The notes: generated by a model from the letters alone, not told the origin. Positions 35,483 through 45,590 are shown, counted from the first letter of the stretch. The stretch: 64,000 nucleotides of DNA from Cellulosimicrobium funkei (GCF_004519295.1 NZ_SOZH01000001.1:62001-126000); one strand, 5' to 3'. Made by a program: numbers and translations.

Positions 35483-36811
35483 TCAGGCCAGGTTCGGCGA
35501 GGGGTTCTCGACGTCCGTGACGTCGGGGTCGAGCTCGGCGTTGGTGCCGAAGATCTCGACGAGCTCCTGCTCGGCGTTCACGACGCCCGCGAGGCGACGG
35601 ACACCCTCGCGGATCCGCTCCGGGGTCGGGAAGCAGTAGGAGAGGCGCACGTGGCTCGCGCCCGTGCCGTCGGCGTAGAACGCGGTCCCGGGCACGTAGG
35701 CGACGCGCGCGGTGACCGCGCGGGGGAGCATGGACCGCGCGTCGAGCCCGTCGGGGAGCTGGACCCAGGTGTAGAAGCCGCCGTCGGGCACCGTCCAGCG
35801 CGCCGAGGGGAGGTGCTCGGCGAGGGCGCCGATCATGGCGTCGCGACGCTCACGGTAGAGCTCGCGGAACTGCTTGATCTGGCCCTTCCAGTCGCACGTG
35901 TCGAGATAGGCGGCGATGGCGAGCTGCGACGCGTTCGACGGGCACAGGATCGCGGACTCGCTCGCGAGAACGAGCTTCTCGCGGACGGCGTGCGGTGCGA
36001 CGACCCAGCCGACGCGGTATCCCGGGGCGAAGGTCTTCGAGAACGACCCGAGGTAGAGGACGCCGTCCTCGTCGAGCGACCGCAGCGCGGGGAGCGTCTG
36101 GCCGTCGAAGCCGAGGAGCCCGTAGGGGTTGTCCTCGATGACGAGGACGCCGTACCGCTGCGCGATCTCGAGGATGCGCGGGCGGCGCTCGGCGGTGAGG
36201 GTCACGCCGGCGGGGTTGTGGAAGTTCGGGACGGTGTAGAGCAGCTTGACGCGACGCCCGTCGGCGGCGAGGCGCGCGAGCGTCTCCTCCAGCGCCTCCG
36301 GGACGAGCCCGTGCTCGTCGAGGGGCACGTGCACGACGTCGGCCTGGTACGACCGGAACACGCCCAGCGCCCCGACGTAGCTCGGCGCCTCCGCGACGAC
36401 CACGTCGCCCGGGTCGACGAAGATCCGCGTGACGAGGTCGAGCGCCTGCTGCGAGCCGGTCGTCACGACGACGTCGTCGGGGTGGCACTCGATGCCTTCC
36501 ATCCGCACCACGTCGAGGATCCGCTCACGCAGGGTCTCGTCGCCCTGGCCGGAGCCGTACTGCAGCGCCGTGGCACCGCGCGTCGCGACGAGGCGCTGCA
36601 TGGTGTCGGCGATCTGGTCGAGAGGGAGGCCTTCGAGGTACGGCATGCCGCCGGCGAGCGACACGACCTCGGGCCGGTTCGCGACCGAGAACAGCGCTCG
36701 GATCTCCGACGCTCGCATCCCGTGCGCTCGCTCTGCGTAGGCACCGAACCACGGGTCGAGGCGGGTGCCGCTGGGAGCGGGCTGCTGCGAGGGAGTCGTC
36801 GGTCCAGTCAC
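35483..36811 (-). CDS. PLP-dependent aminotransferase (class I/II, MocR-like core)
   Basis: 442 aa from GTG 36811. Fold-type I aminotransferase: LAGGMPYLEGLPL (52-64), ALQYGSGQGDETLRERI (82-98), TTGSQQALDL (117-126), NFHNPAGVTL (196-205) and PLP Lys259 in LGSFSKTFAPGYRVGW. Substrate cannot be read from the sequence; the closest well-known groups are 2-aminoadipate/kynurenine and valine-pyruvate type aminotransferases. No MocR-type winged helix is present. The C-terminal 25 residues are acidic. It is followed by the ligase gene on the same strand after 70 bp. Confidence 0.92.
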   Translation of the reverse strand: MTGPTTPSQQPAPSGTRLDPWFGAYAERAHGMRASEIRALFSVANRPEVVSLAGGMPYLEGLPLDQIADTMQRLVATRGATALQYGSGQGDETLRERILDVVRMEGIECHPDDVVVTTGSQQALDLVTRIFVDPGDVVVAEAPSYVGALGVFRSYQADVVHVPLDEHGLVPEALEETLARLAADGRRVKLLYTVPNFHNPAGVTLTAERRPRILEIAQRYGVLVIEDNPYGLLGFDGQTLPALRSLDEDGVLYLGSFSKTFAPGYRVGWVVAPHAVREKLVLASESAILCPSNASQLAIAAYLDTCDWKGQIKQFRELYRERRDAMIGALAEHLPSARWTVPDGGFYTWVQLPDGLDARSMLPRAVTARVAYVPGTAFYADGTGASHVRLSYCFPTPERIREGVRRLAGVVNAEQELVEIFGTNAELDPDVTDVENPSPNLA

Positions 36812-36852
36812 GATCCCCAGTGTGGCACGGAGGATCGGGGGATCGCGTGAAG

Positions 36853-36897
36853 ACGCCGGAGGGCGGACCACCGTGCTGGTGGCCCGCCCTCCGGCGT
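36853..36897 (-). terminator. terminator of trxA
   Basis: 14-bp arms beginning ACGCCGGAGGGCGG (36853) and ending at 36897, extended by ACC/GGT pairs across one mismatch. It lies 63 bases beyond the trxA stop and before the aminotransferase start. Confidence 0.8.
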
Positions 36898-36959
36898 GCA
36901 TGGTCCGACGTCGCTCCCGGTCCGAGCTCCGAGTGCCGAGCGGTCGCGGAAGCGACGGC

Positions 36960-37292
36960 TCAGACGGTCGTGGCGAGGACCGCGTCGATCTCCTCTGTGA
37001 GCGCACGCTTGGGGCGCGCACCGATGATCGACTTCTGCAGCTCGCCGCCGACGTAGACGTTGAGCGTCGGGATCGACACGATGCCGTAGGCGGCGGTCGT
37101 CTCCGGGTTCGCGTCGGTGTCGAGCTTGGCGATCTTGATCTTGCCGTCGTACTCCTCGGCGAGCTCCTCGAGGATCGGCGCGACCTGGCGGCACGGGCCG
37201 CACCAGGTCGCCCAGAAGTCGACGAGGACGGGGACGTCGGACTCGAGGACCTCCGCGCGGAAGGTGGCGTCGGTGACGGGGACGGTCGACAT
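36960..37292 (-). CDS. trxA: thioredoxin
   Basis: 110 aa, ATG start with AGGAGG upstream. A disulfide reductant of cytoplasmic proteins. Active site WCGPC (Cys31, Cys34) in [24 protein letters not shown], the cis-Pro loop [12 protein letters not shown]. It lies directly downstream of trxB, its reductase. Confidence 0.98.
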   Translation of the reverse strand: MSTVPVTDATFRAEVLESDVPVLVDFWATWCGPCRQVAPILEELAEEYDGKIKIAKLDTDANPETTAAYGIVSIPTLNVYVGGELQKSIIGARPKRALTEEIDAVLATTV

Positions 37293-37331
37293 GGTGAACC
37301 TCCTGGGGTCGTCGGTGGCTGCGGTGCGGGG

Positions 37332-38360
37332 TCAGGCCTGGAGCTCGGCGAGCGCCTCGGGCAGCTCGTCGGGGTTCGGCGTCTGCGGGGTGCCGGCGAG
37401 GTCCGCGAGCCCCGCCGCGTCCGCGAGCTCGGTGAGGTAGCGCTGCGCGTCGAGGGCGGCGGAGCACCCCGAGCCGGCGGCGGTGATGGCCTGGCGGTAG
37501 GTGTGGTCGACGGCGTCGCCGCACGCGAACACGCCCTCGAGGTTGGTCGCGGTGGTGCGCCCGACGACCTGGATGTAGCCCTCGTCGTCCAGGTCGATCT
37601 GACCCTTGACGAGCTCGGTGCGGGGCTCGTGGCCGATCGCGACGAACAGTCCCGTCGCGGGGAGCTCGCGCTCCTCGCCGGTCACGGTGTCGCGCAGCGT
37701 CACGCCCTCGACCTTCTTGTCGCCCTCGATCCCCGCGACCTCGCTGTTCCAGGCGAACTCGATCTTCGGGTCGTTGAGCGCGCGGTCGGCCATGATCTTC
37801 GACGCCCGCAGCTCGTCACGACGGTGCACCAGCGTCACCTTCTCGGCGAACCGGGTGAGGAATGTGGCCTCCTCCATCGCCGAGTCGCCCCCGCCGACGA
37901 CCGCGATGTGCTGGTCGCGGAAGAAGAAGCCGTCGCACGTCGCGCACCAGGACACGCCGCGGCCGGACAGGCGCTTCTCGTCGTCCAGGCCGAGCTCGCG
38001 GTAGGCGGACCCGGTCGCGAGGATGACGGCGCGGGCGCGGTAGGTGTCGCCGTTGCCCGTCACGACGGTCTTGACCGGCCCCTCGAGGTCGAGCAGCGTG
38101 GCGTCGTCCGACTCGATGCGCGCGCCGAACCGCTCGGCCTGCTTCTGCATGTGGTCCATGAGCTCGGGGCCCATGATCCCGTCGGGGAAACCGGGGAAGT
38201 TCTCGACCTCGGTCGTGTTCATCAGCGCACCGCCGGCGGTGACCGACCCCGCGAGCACCAGCGGGGATAGTCCCGCGCGCGCCGCGTAGATCGCCGCGGT
38301 GTACCCGGCGGGACCGGACCCGACGATGATCAGGTTCTGGACGGCTGACTGCTCGGTCAC
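37332..38360 (-). CDS. trxB: thioredoxin reductase
   Basis: 342 aa from GTG 38360 with GAGGAG 6 bases upstream; open frame further upstream is discarded. NADPH-dependent FAD enzyme that reduces thioredoxin. FAD motif [16 protein letters not shown] (14-29), redox pair Cys139/Cys142 in [13 protein letters not shown] motif [12 protein letters not shown], second FAD motif [25 protein letters not shown]-terminal tail of about 25 residues follows the usual end. Confidence 0.97.
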   Translation of the reverse strand: MTEQSAVQNLIIVGSGPAGYTAAIYAARAGLSPLVLAGSVTAGGALMNTTEVENFPGFPDGIMGPELMDHMQKQAERFGARIESDDATLLDLEGPVKTVVTGNGDTYRARAVILATGSAYRELGLDDEKRLSGRGVSWCATCDGFFFRDQHIAVVGGGDSAMEEATFLTRFAEKVTLVHRRDELRASKIMADRALNDPKIEFAWNSEVAGIEGDKKVEGVTLRDTVTGEERELPATGLFVAIGHEPRTELVKGQIDLDDEGYIQVVGRTTATNLEGVFACGDAVDHTYRQAITAAGSGCSAALDAQRYLTELADAAGLADLAGTPQTPNPDELPEALAELQA

Positions 38361-38711
38361 GTGCTGCTCCTCGGATGCTCGGTGCGTGGCGGCCGACCAC
38401 GCGAGAGTGTGAACGCCGCCGGGGCGGCTTCTGTTCCACGGTACGGGGGTTCGCGGGCTGGCGGGTGCTCGGCTCACCGTGGGTGCGAACCGACCGGCAC
38501 CCGGCTCGCCGCGGCGATGGTCCCGGCGCCGGCCCGCGGCCGTGCCCGCCGACACGGTGCCGTGGGCGGGCGCTCCACGGCCCCGTGTCGGCAGAGCGAC
38601 GGGCGGCCGGCGACGTCGCACGTGTCCTCCGAGCACCGCACCGCTGGCACGAGCACAGGGGCAAGCAACGTCGCGGGCCGTGGGGGACCCGGCGTCGGGC
38701 CCCCCACGATG
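38361..38711. other. trxB upstream gap
   Basis: A 351-bp gap upstream of trxB and downstream of the pseudokinase gene. It holds the terminator at 38679-38708. The trxB promoter must be here, but no convincing -35/-10 pair was found. Confidence 0.5.
38679..38708 (-). terminator. terminator of the murJ-pseudokinase operon
   Basis: CGTGGGGG pairs with CCCCCACG; after one mismatched pair, CCC pairs with GGG around a 6-base loop. It begins 3 bases beyond the pseudokinase stop. Confidence 0.65.
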
Positions 38712-40571
38712 TCAGGAGACGAGGATCTCGTTGATCTCCGCGCGGTACTCGCCGGCCGGGTTCTGCGGCAGCTCGGTGAACCACAGGACGATGGAATCGG
38801 CCTCGACCGGCTGCTCGAACGTGAACGTCGCACCGGGGGAGAGCGGCCCGGAGGCGAGCACCGTGCCCTCGGTGGGGGTGTCCGGGCTCGTCGCACGGAT
38901 CTCGACGTTGCCGCCGTTCGTCGCGGTGTCGATGACGATCGACGAGACGGGCGCCTTCTGCTCCAGGGTGACGGCGAAACCGATCCCCGAGCGCAGCCCG
39001 GCGAAGTCCGCCGCGTTGTAGCGCCGCGAGATCCACGTCGTGTCCGGCTGCTGGTCGTAGGCCAGCGACGCCAGCTCAGGGTGCTCGCCGTCGTTGTTGC
39101 CGGCGGCGTCGCCCTCGGGATCGAGCGCGGTGCCGGACGCGATCATCGGGCGGACCTCGGGCGCGGGCGGTGCCTCCTCGCCCGCGGAGCCGGTGCCCTC
39201 ACCGCCCTCGGCCGGCGCCTCCGACCCGCCCGCGGTGGGCTCGTTGGTCTGCACGGCGGGGCCGAAGCCGTCGAACGCCGTGTTGACGGCCCAGACGACG
39301 CCGCCGACGACGAGGGCCAGCACGAGCACGAGGACGATGGGGGTCGCGTTGAACCGTCGCGGCCCGCGCCGCGACGGGACGGGCTCGCTCCACGCTTGCG
39401 CGGCGTCGGATCCTGCGGGCGGGGGCGGCGGGGACGCCGGGTCGTACGGCAGGGGAACGGTGCCCGCGTCGTAGCCGACGGGCGGCGGCGGGACCGAGTA
39501 CGCCTCGGCGGTGGGTGGCGGCACGGCGGCGGTGGCCCCGGTCGCCGCCCCGGCGGCGTACGCAGCCCCCGCGCCCGCACCGGCCGACCCCGGCACCGCG
39601 CCGACACGGTGGATGCGTCCGGTCGTCGGACGGCGGACGGGCGGCGCGGGCGGCGGCGTCCCGGGCGGCGCGCTGGCCGCGCCGTCGAACGCCGTCCGCA
39701 CCGACTGGCGGCTCACACCGCCGGCGGGCTGCACGAACGCGGGCAGCGCCGCGACGACGGAGACCTCGCCCCAGGGCTCGACCGCACCCACGACGTCGGC
39801 GGGCGAGCGCGGGCCCTCTCCCAGGGGCGTCGCGGTCCACTCCGCGGCGGTGCCGTGGGTGCCGGCGAAGGTCTCGGCGCACAGCTCGTCGAGCTCGGCG
39901 GGGACGTCGGGACGGACGTCCGAGAGGGCGAGCACGCTGTCGCCCGCGCGCTGCGCGGGCAGCGGGTGGATGGAGTCCGCGGCGATCCAGGGGACGTCGA
40001 GGGACGGCCCGGCCCAGCGGGCCGTCATCGCGTAGTAGAGGAGCGCGACGAGCCCGACGGCGTCCGCGCGCGAGGTCTGCTCGGCGTCGTGCTGGTCGTG
40101 GCCCGCCACGCCCGCGTCGAGCCCGAGGCCCGTCACGAGCACGCGGCTGCCGTCGACGCGTACCGCGTCCGGGCGCAGCGCGAGATGGTGGACGCCGCGG
40201 CGCCGGGCGACCTCGAGCGCCGCGGCAGCCTCGCCGACGATGGCGCGCGCCTGCTGCGGGTCCACGATCCCGCCGGCGACGACCTCGCTCAGCGTGATGC
40301 CCGTGTAGCGCTCGGTCACGACGTACGCCACGCCGTCCTCGGACCCGACGTCGAGCACCCGCGTGAGGCGCGGGTCGACGACGAGCGCCGCGCGTCGTGC
40401 GGAGTCGAGCGCCTCGGCGACGTGCGTGCCGGTGACGACCGAGAGCCGCACCGGTCGGTCGAGGATCTGGTCGTGGGCCGACCATGCCGTGACGTCCGAC
40501 AGGTCGGACGCGAGCTGCTCGTCGAGCCGGTAGCGCGCGACGAGCAACGTTCCTGGGGCCACGCCGTTCAC
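38712..40571 (-). CDS. MurJ-associated pseudokinase with transmembrane and extracellular domain
   Basis: 619 aa from GTG 40571 with GGAGGAGGT 4 bases upstream. The N-terminal 1-260 is a protein-kinase fold without catalytic residues: the VAIK-like strand reads RPVRLSVVTG (no Lys), HRD is replaced by LALRPDAVRV and DFG by GLGLDAG. A Pro/Ala-rich cytoplasmic linker (about 290-420) follows, then one membrane helix (VLVLVLALVVGGVVWAV) and an extracellular jelly-roll/discoidin-like domain (TTWISRRYNAADFAG..EINEILVS). In Mycobacterium tuberculosis the same pieces are the C-terminal half of MviN/MurJ (Rv3910); here they are a separate gene 98 bp after murJ. Likely regulates lipid II export; inferred by that homology. 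Confidence 0.88.
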   Translation of the reverse strand: MNGVAPGTLLVARYRLDEQLASDLSDVTAWSAHDQILDRPVRLSVVTGTHVAEALDSARRAALVVDPRLTRVLDVGSEDGVAYVVTERYTGITLSEVVAGGIVDPQQARAIVGEAAAALEVARRRGVHHLALRPDAVRVDGSRVLVTGLGLDAGVAGHDQHDAEQTSRADAVGLVALLYYAMTARWAGPSLDVPWIAADSIHPLPAQRAGDSVLALSDVRPDVPAELDELCAETFAGTHGTAAEWTATPLGEGPRSPADVVGAVEPWGEVSVVAALPAFVQPAGGVSRQSVRTAFDGAASAPPGTPPPAPPVRRPTTGRIHRVGAVPGSAGAGAGAAYAAGAATGATAAVPPPTAEAYSVPPPPVGYDAGTVPLPYDPASPPPPPAGSDAAQAWSEPVPSRRGPRRFNATPIVLVLVLALVVGGVVWAVNTAFDGFGPAVQTNEPTAGGSEAPAEGGEGTGSAGEEAPPAPEVRPMIASGTALDPEGDAAGNNDGEHPELASLAYDQQPDTTWISRRYNAADFAGLRSGIGFAVTLEQKAPVSSIVIDTATNGGNVEIRATSPDTPTEGTVLASGPLSPGATFTFEQPVEADSIVLWFTELPQNPAGEYRAEINEILVS

Positions 40572-40669
40572 CGGACCTCCTCCGTGTGGGACTCGTGGTC
40601 GAGACCCCATGGTACGCGGGCCCGGATTGCCCCCGTATCACCGGATACCCGCACGTCAGACGTGTCGCG

Positions 40670-42592
40670 TCACCGGCGGACGAGGCGTCTGACGCGTCCC
40701 ACGAGCGGTCCCGCGAGCTGGTCGAGCTCCCGCACGCGCATGAGCTTGAGGCCGCCCGCGTAGACGAGGCCCATCACGGTGCCGCCGACCGCCACGACGA
40801 CGACCGACTGCCACCACGAGAGCCCGTAGATCCCGTCGGCGGGGTCGCCCGAGAGCACGACGAAGGCCCGCAGCACGCCCCACCCGGCGACGGCGCTCAC
40901 GAGCGCGGCGAGGCCGGCCTTGACGTGCAGGCGGAGGATCCGTGCACCGTCGAGCCCGTGGAGGGTGCGCCGCAGGCCGACGGTGCGCAGCCCGACCGCC
41001 ACGAGGTTGGACAGGCTCATCGCCAGGCCGATGCCCACGACCCACAGCTGGGGCGGGAGGACCTGCGTGCCGAGCCACGACACGCCGACGAGCACGAGCG
41101 TGCCCGGCACCTGGATCCAGAAGACCGTGCGCCCGTCCTCGAACGCGTAGTAGACCCACTTCATGAGGACCATGCCGCCGAGCGGCACGAGCCCGAGCGC
41201 CATGGCGCGCAGCACCATGGACACGGCCTCGCCCGAGGCGGCGTCCACCGAGGGCACGAGCAGCTTGGTGACGGGCAGGGCGAGGACGACGAGGACCGCC
41301 GTCGCGAACACCGTGAACACCCCCACGGTGCGGACGCCGCGCGAGAGGTCGTGCCGCACGCGCGCGAGGTCGCCCGCGTGGGCGGCCGCGCTCATGCCCG
41401 TGAACAGCGCCGTCGCGATGGAGACGGTCACGAGGGAGTGCGGCAGGAGGTAGATCATCAGCGCCTGCGTGTAGGCCGCGTTGCCCGCGACGGCGAGCGC
41501 GTCCGAGAAGGCGTCGGGGGCGCCCGTCACGAGCCCGGTGACGGCGCCCAGGGTCCCGGGGTCGTCGCGGTAGGCCCCGAAGGTCTGCGCGAGCGCCGCA
41601 CGGGGCGCCTCGCTCGCGAAGCGCGTCGTGAACAGGACGCCGACCTGCTCCAGGAGGACGGCGGCGAAGGTCCACAGGGCCACCTGGCCCGCGGACCGCA
41701 GGCCGATGCCGTGGAGGCCGAACCGCAGGTGCCAGCGGAAGCCCGCGCGCCACAGCGGCACGACGAGGATGAGCGCCTGGGCGGCGACGCCGAGCGTCGC
41801 GGTGCCTGCGAGGAGCGCGATCTTGGTCCCGTCCCACTGCGTGAGGTCGTCGACGTTCCCGGTCGCCGCGGGGCCGTACAGCGCGATGAACGCCGCGAAC
41901 CCGGCGATCGACACGACGTTGTTGAGCACGGGCGCCCACATGAACGGGCCGAACTGCCCCCGCGCGTTGAGGACCTGCCCGAGCAGCGTGTACAGGCCGT
42001 AGAAGAAGAGCTGGGGCGTGCACCAGAACGCGAACGCGACGGCGAGCGACGTCTGCGGCGCCGTCCAGCCCGGCCCCGTGTACAGCGCGACGAGGATGCT
42101 CGAACCGGCCGTGAGCAGCGCGGACAGCACCAGCAGGATCACGCCCGAGAGCGTGAGCAGCTTGTCGAGCCGTTCCTGCGTGTTGCGCGCGCGGTAGGCG
42201 CGCACGATCTGCGGGACGAGGACGGCGTTGAGCACGCCGCCCGCGAGGATCGCGAAGAGGACGTTGGGGATCTTGTTCGCGACGTCGAACGCGTCCGCCA
42301 CGAGGCCCGTCGTGCCGATCGCGGCGACCAGCAGCACGTTGCGCACGAGGCCCAGGCCGCGTGAGACGAAGGTGCCGGACGCCATGAGCGCCGACGACCG
42401 GCCGAGACTCCCCGTACGGGGTGCCGGGGCCTCGGTGGCGCCCGCCTCCGCGGTCTCGTCGGGGGTGCCCGACGCCGCGGGGTCGCCCGGGAGCGCGCCT
42501 TCGATCCTGGGGACGGCGTCGCGCGTCGTCCCCGGGCGAGAACCTCGCCCGGCACCCGCGGGACGGACGTGCCGCGGCTGTCCGGGGCTCAC
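40670..42592 (-). CDS. murJ: lipid II flippase MurJ (MviN)
   Basis: 640 aa. GTG 42592 overlaps the DUF6049 stop (GTGA). After about 65 disordered residues comes the MOP-fold core with the usual 14 membrane helices: MASGTFVSRGLGLVRNVLLVAAIG, FDVANKIPNVLFAILAGGVLNAVLVPQ, QLFFYGLYTLLGQVLNARGQFGPFMWAPVLNNVV, through to a basic C-terminus (GRVRRLVRR). It moves lipid-linked peptidoglycan precursor across the membrane. The signature PNVLFA..GVLNAVLVP is clear. The pseudokinase domain fused in mycobacteria is separate here. Confidence 0.96.
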   Translation of the reverse strand: MSPGQPRHVRPAGAGRGSRPGTTRDAVPRIEGALPGDPAASGTPDETAEAGATEAPAPRTGSLGRSSALMASGTFVSRGLGLVRNVLLVAAIGTTGLVADAFDVANKIPNVLFAILAGGVLNAVLVPQIVRAYRARNTQERLDKLLTLSGVILLVLSALLTAGSSILVALYTGPGWTAPQTSLAVAFAFWCTPQLFFYGLYTLLGQVLNARGQFGPFMWAPVLNNVVSIAGFAAFIALYGPAATGNVDDLTQWDGTKIALLAGTATLGVAAQALILVVPLWRAGFRWHLRFGLHGIGLRSAGQVALWTFAAVLLEQVGVLFTTRFASEAPRAALAQTFGAYRDDPGTLGAVTGLVTGAPDAFSDALAVAGNAAYTQALMIYLLPHSLVTVSIATALFTGMSAAAHAGDLARVRHDLSRGVRTVGVFTVFATAVLVVLALPVTKLLVPSVDAASGEAVSMVLRAMALGLVPLGGMVLMKWVYYAFEDGRTVFWIQVPGTLVLVGVSWLGTQVLPPQLWVVGIGLAMSLSNLVAVGLRTVGLRRTLHGLDGARILRLHVKAGLAALVSAVAGWGVLRAFVVLSGDPADGIYGLSWWQSVVVVAVGGTVMGLVYAGGLKLMRVRELDQLAGPLVGRVRRLVRR

Positions 42593-44874
42593 TCGACGCG
42601 CTCCTCGTCGCGGCGGGGCGGTCCGTCGGGCCCGCTCGGCGCCGCGGCCGGCGGGTCCTGCGGCGACGGCTGGTCGAGCGTGGCGCCGGCCAGACGGCGG
42701 GGCGAGCGACCACGACGCACGGTGCGCCAGATGCCGGCGAACAGGGCGATGACGAGCAGGACGGCGACGACGACCGTGCCGACGGACTCCCAGTCGGCCC
42801 GCACCCGGACCACGAACTGCTGCGGCTCCGCGACCCGGACCTGGGGCTGCGCGGCGCTGACGAGCTCGACCTCGACCGTGACGTTGCCGCTCCCGAAGCC
42901 CTCGACCGGCACCCCGACGCTCGCCTCGGTCGGGACGAGGTCGCCGTCCGCGTCGCGCGTCGCCGCCGGGATCGTCACCGTCGTGCGCTCCGGGGCCCGC
43001 AGGCGGGGGTCGTCCGGCCGGAGGACGACCTGGACCGTCGCGTCCTGCGTGAGGGTGCTGCGCACCCGGACCGGCAGGTCCTCCTGCTCGGCGACGAAGA
43101 AGAACGACGAGCGCGTCTCCACCGAGAGCCCGCCCCGCACCGCGGCGGACCGCTGCTCGGCCTGCTGGACGGCGAGCGTGCGCGACGGCGGCGCCGCGCG
43201 GTAGGCGACGGCCGTCGGCGTGACGAACGCCGGCTCGAGCGGGCGCATGAGTGCCGTCGGGTCCGCCGCGACCGTCGCGAACGCGGCGAGCTCCGCGCGC
43301 GACCGGTCGAGGGACCGGAGCTCGGCGGCACCGATCTCGCCGTCGGCGGGCGCGTCCTCGGGCAGCGACGCGCGGTCGACGGCGGGCGGCTCGACCGCGA
43401 GGAGCTGGTCCACGGGTGCGAGGTCGACCCAGCCGGAATCGCGCAGCGCGTCGAGCCGCGCCGTGAACAGGCCGGGCTCGGGCTCCCACGACCGGGGCAG
43501 GGCCGCGAGGACGTGCCGCTGGTCGGCGGGGCGCTCGCGCGCGATCACGGCCGTCTCGGCGAGCAGGCGCTGCGTCGCGGAGACGCCGGAGCCGTCGCCG
43601 GCGGAGAGCAGCGCGGTGAGCACCGGGTCGGCGACGAGCGCCGTGGCCGGTCCCGCGGACGTCGTCACCGTCGCGACGCCCGAGGGCGTGTACGTGAGCG
43701 AGTCGGCCGGCGCGAGGCCGCCCGGACCGACGACCGTCGCGGTCGCTCCCGACGCGACGGCGAGCGTCGTGGTCGCGAGGTCGGGGACGGCGTCGGCCGG
43801 CCAGGCGAGGTCGGTGCGCCACCCGTTCGTCGGGTCCGGGGGCGCGGGGGTCCCCGTGTCAGCGGCGTCGTCGTCGCCGTCGGTCGTGCCGTCGGCCGTG
43901 TCGTCGGCCGGCGTGCCCGACGCCGGGTCGGACGAGGTGCCCGACGACGGCAGCGGCGTCCCCTCGGGCAGCGCGAGGCCCGCGTGCGCGAACGCCGCGA
44001 CGTCCGGGTCGTAGGCGCGCAGCGCGAACGTGGAGCGCCCGGCGGTCGCCCCGCTCACGGCGTCCGCCCAGGCGTTCACCGCCGGGTCGGCGGCGACGGC
44101 GGCGGCCGCGAGCAGCGCCGGGTCGGCGACCCAGCCCACGTCGGACGTCCCGCCCGTCGCGGCGAGCAGGCGGCCGAGCCGTCCCTCGCTCGCCACCGCG
44201 GCCGAGAGCGCGTCGTCGTACGCGACCGGGTCGGGGTCGACCGAGGGACCCGTCAGCGCCGCGACCACGCTGAGCCGCACGGGGGAGACGTCGTCCGCCG
44301 GGGCCCGGAGCGCGAACGTGCGCTGCACGGCGAGGCGCGTGCCGCCGTCGGACACGGCGACCGCCAGGCCGCGCGGGCCCGGGTCGTTGCCCGTGCCGAG
44401 GCCGAGCTCGGCGGCCGGCGCGGAGAGCGTCACGTCGGCGCTCTCCCCGGGCGCGAGCGGCCGCCCGACGTCCTCGGTGGCGACGGTGGTGCCGACACGA
44501 CCGTCGAGACCGGTCGTCGTCCAGCTCTCGAGCGCGGACCGCGTGCCCAGCGCGCGGCGGTCGACGCCGAGGGTCACGGTGGGCGAGCCGAGCGTCTGCT
44601 CCGTCCCGTTCGTCACGCGCGCGGTGACGGTGAGGGTGCTGTCCGGCGCGAGGACGGTCGGTGCGAACGACGTGAGCTCGAGCGTCACCGCGTCCTCGCC
44701 CTCCGGGACGGTGTCGGCCGCGGCGGGCGGGGCCGCCGTCGTGCCGCCGAGCAGGACGCCGGCCGCGACGACCAGCACCAGGAGCAGGGTGACGAGCAGC
44801 CGTGCGGTCGGACCGCGGAGCGAGGCCGGCGCGGCGCCGGGGGGGCGCGCACCGCTGCGGGAGGAGGGCGTCAT
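42589..44874 (-). CDS. DUF6049 family secreted/membrane protein
   Basis: 761 aa; ATG 44874 overlaps the Nudix stop (ATGA). A signal peptide/anchor (LLVTLLLVLVVAAGVLLGG, 26-44), a large extracytoplasmic region rich in Ala, Val, Thr and Asp with beta-sandwich-like segments (SFAPTVLAPDSTLTVTARVTN), a disordered Asp/Thr/Pro insert (about 330-370), and a C-terminal membrane helix (VVVAVLLVIALFAGIW) followed by RRGRSPRR and a Pro-rich tail. This family occurs next to murJ across Actinobacteria; function unknown. The context points to peptidoglycan synthesis. Confidence 0.88.
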   Translation of the reverse strand: MTPSSRSGARPPGAAPASLRGPTARLLVTLLLVLVVAAGVLLGGTTAAPPAAADTVPEGEDAVTLELTSFAPTVLAPDSTLTVTARVTNGTEQTLGSPTVTLGVDRRALGTRSALESWTTTGLDGRVGTTVATEDVGRPLAPGESADVTLSAPAAELGLGTGNDPGPRGLAVAVSDGGTRLAVQRTFALRAPADDVSPVRLSVVAALTGPSVDPDPVAYDDALSAAVASEGRLGRLLAATGGTSDVGWVADPALLAAAAVAADPAVNAWADAVSGATAGRSTFALRAYDPDVAAFAHAGLALPEGTPLPSSGTSSDPASGTPADDTADGTTDGDDDAADTGTPAPPDPTNGWRTDLAWPADAVPDLATTTLAVASGATATVVGPGGLAPADSLTYTPSGVATVTTSAGPATALVADPVLTALLSAGDGSGVSATQRLLAETAVIARERPADQRHVLAALPRSWEPEPGLFTARLDALRDSGWVDLAPVDQLLAVEPPAVDRASLPEDAPADGEIGAAELRSLDRSRAELAAFATVAADPTALMRPLEPAFVTPTAVAYRAAPPSRTLAVQQAEQRSAAVRGGLSVETRSSFFFVAEQEDLPVRVRSTLTQDATVQVVLRPDDPRLRAPERTTVTIPAATRDADGDLVPTEASVGVPVEGFGSGNVTVEVELVSAAQPQVRVAEPQQFVVRVRADWESVGTVVVAVLLVIALFAGIWRTVRRGRSPRRLAGATLDQPSPQDPPAAAPSGPDGPPRRDEERVE

Positions 44875-45590
44875 GAGTGGTCGGTCGAGCTCCGTGGGGC
44901 GGGCGGTGCCGGGCCGCCGCGGCCGTCGTGCGGGTGGCCGTGCGGGCGGACGATCGTCCGGGTCACCCTACTCTCGACCACCCCGTGGAACCGCGTGCGA
45001 CGGCCCTCGAGGACGCCCTGCGCGACGACGGCGATGCGCCGCTCGTTCGGGTACGCCAGCCGGGCCGGAAGGTCCACGACCGGGATCCAGGCGACGTCCT
45101 CGGCCTCGCCGTCCGGGTCGCCCTCGACCGTGAGGTGCCCGCCCGTCGCGCGGAGCAGGAAGTGGTGGACGACCTTGTGCACGCGCCGGTCGTCGCCCGT
45201 GAACCAGTAGTCGATGACGCCGAGGGGCTCCTGCACCGCGCCGCGGATGCCCGTCTCCTCCGCGATCTCGCGGACGGCCGCCTGCTCCGGCGTCTCGTCG
45301 CCCTCGAGGTGGCCCTTCGGCAGGCACCACTCCAGGCGGCCCCCGCGGTTGCGCCGCGCGATGATCGCCGCGCACGGGTAGCCACCGGCGACGGTGATGA
45401 CGAGGCCGCCCGCGGAGACCTCGTCGACGACCGGGAGCGGCGCCGGCGCGGGGCCCGGTCGCGAGCGCGGGTCGATGCGGAGGGCGTGGCCGCCCGGCGG
45501 GGCCGGGACGGGGGCGGGCTGCCCGCGGCCGTCGCCACGCCCGCCCGCCGGATCCCTCCGGGGGTCGTCGGCGTGCGCGGGGGTGGACAT
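44871..45590 (-). CDS. Nudix hydrolase
   Basis: 239 aa from ATG 45590; upstream frame discarded because it runs into the divergent promoter. After a Pro/Gly-rich N-terminus (1-50) the Nudix fold starts at SAGGLVITVAGG. The Nudix box GHLEGDETPEQAAVREIAEETGI (93-115) matches GX5EX7REUXEEXGU exactly. It hydrolyses a nucleoside diphosphate linked to some group; substrate unknown. First gene of the Nudix-DUF6049-murJ-pseudokinase operon, with 4-base overlaps to its neighbours, and divergent from cca. Confidence 0.93.
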   Translation of the reverse strand: MSTPAHADDPRRDPAGGRGDGRGQPAPVPAPPGGHALRIDPRSRPGPAPAPLPVVDEVSAGGLVITVAGGYPCAAIIARRNRGGRLEWCLPKGHLEGDETPEQAAVREIAEETGIRGAVQEPLGVIDYWFTGDDRRVHKVVHHFLLRATGGHLTVEGDPDGEAEDVAWIPVVDLPARLAYPNERRIAVVAQGVLEGRRTRFHGVVESRVTRTIVRPHGHPHDGRGGPAPPAPRSSTDHS

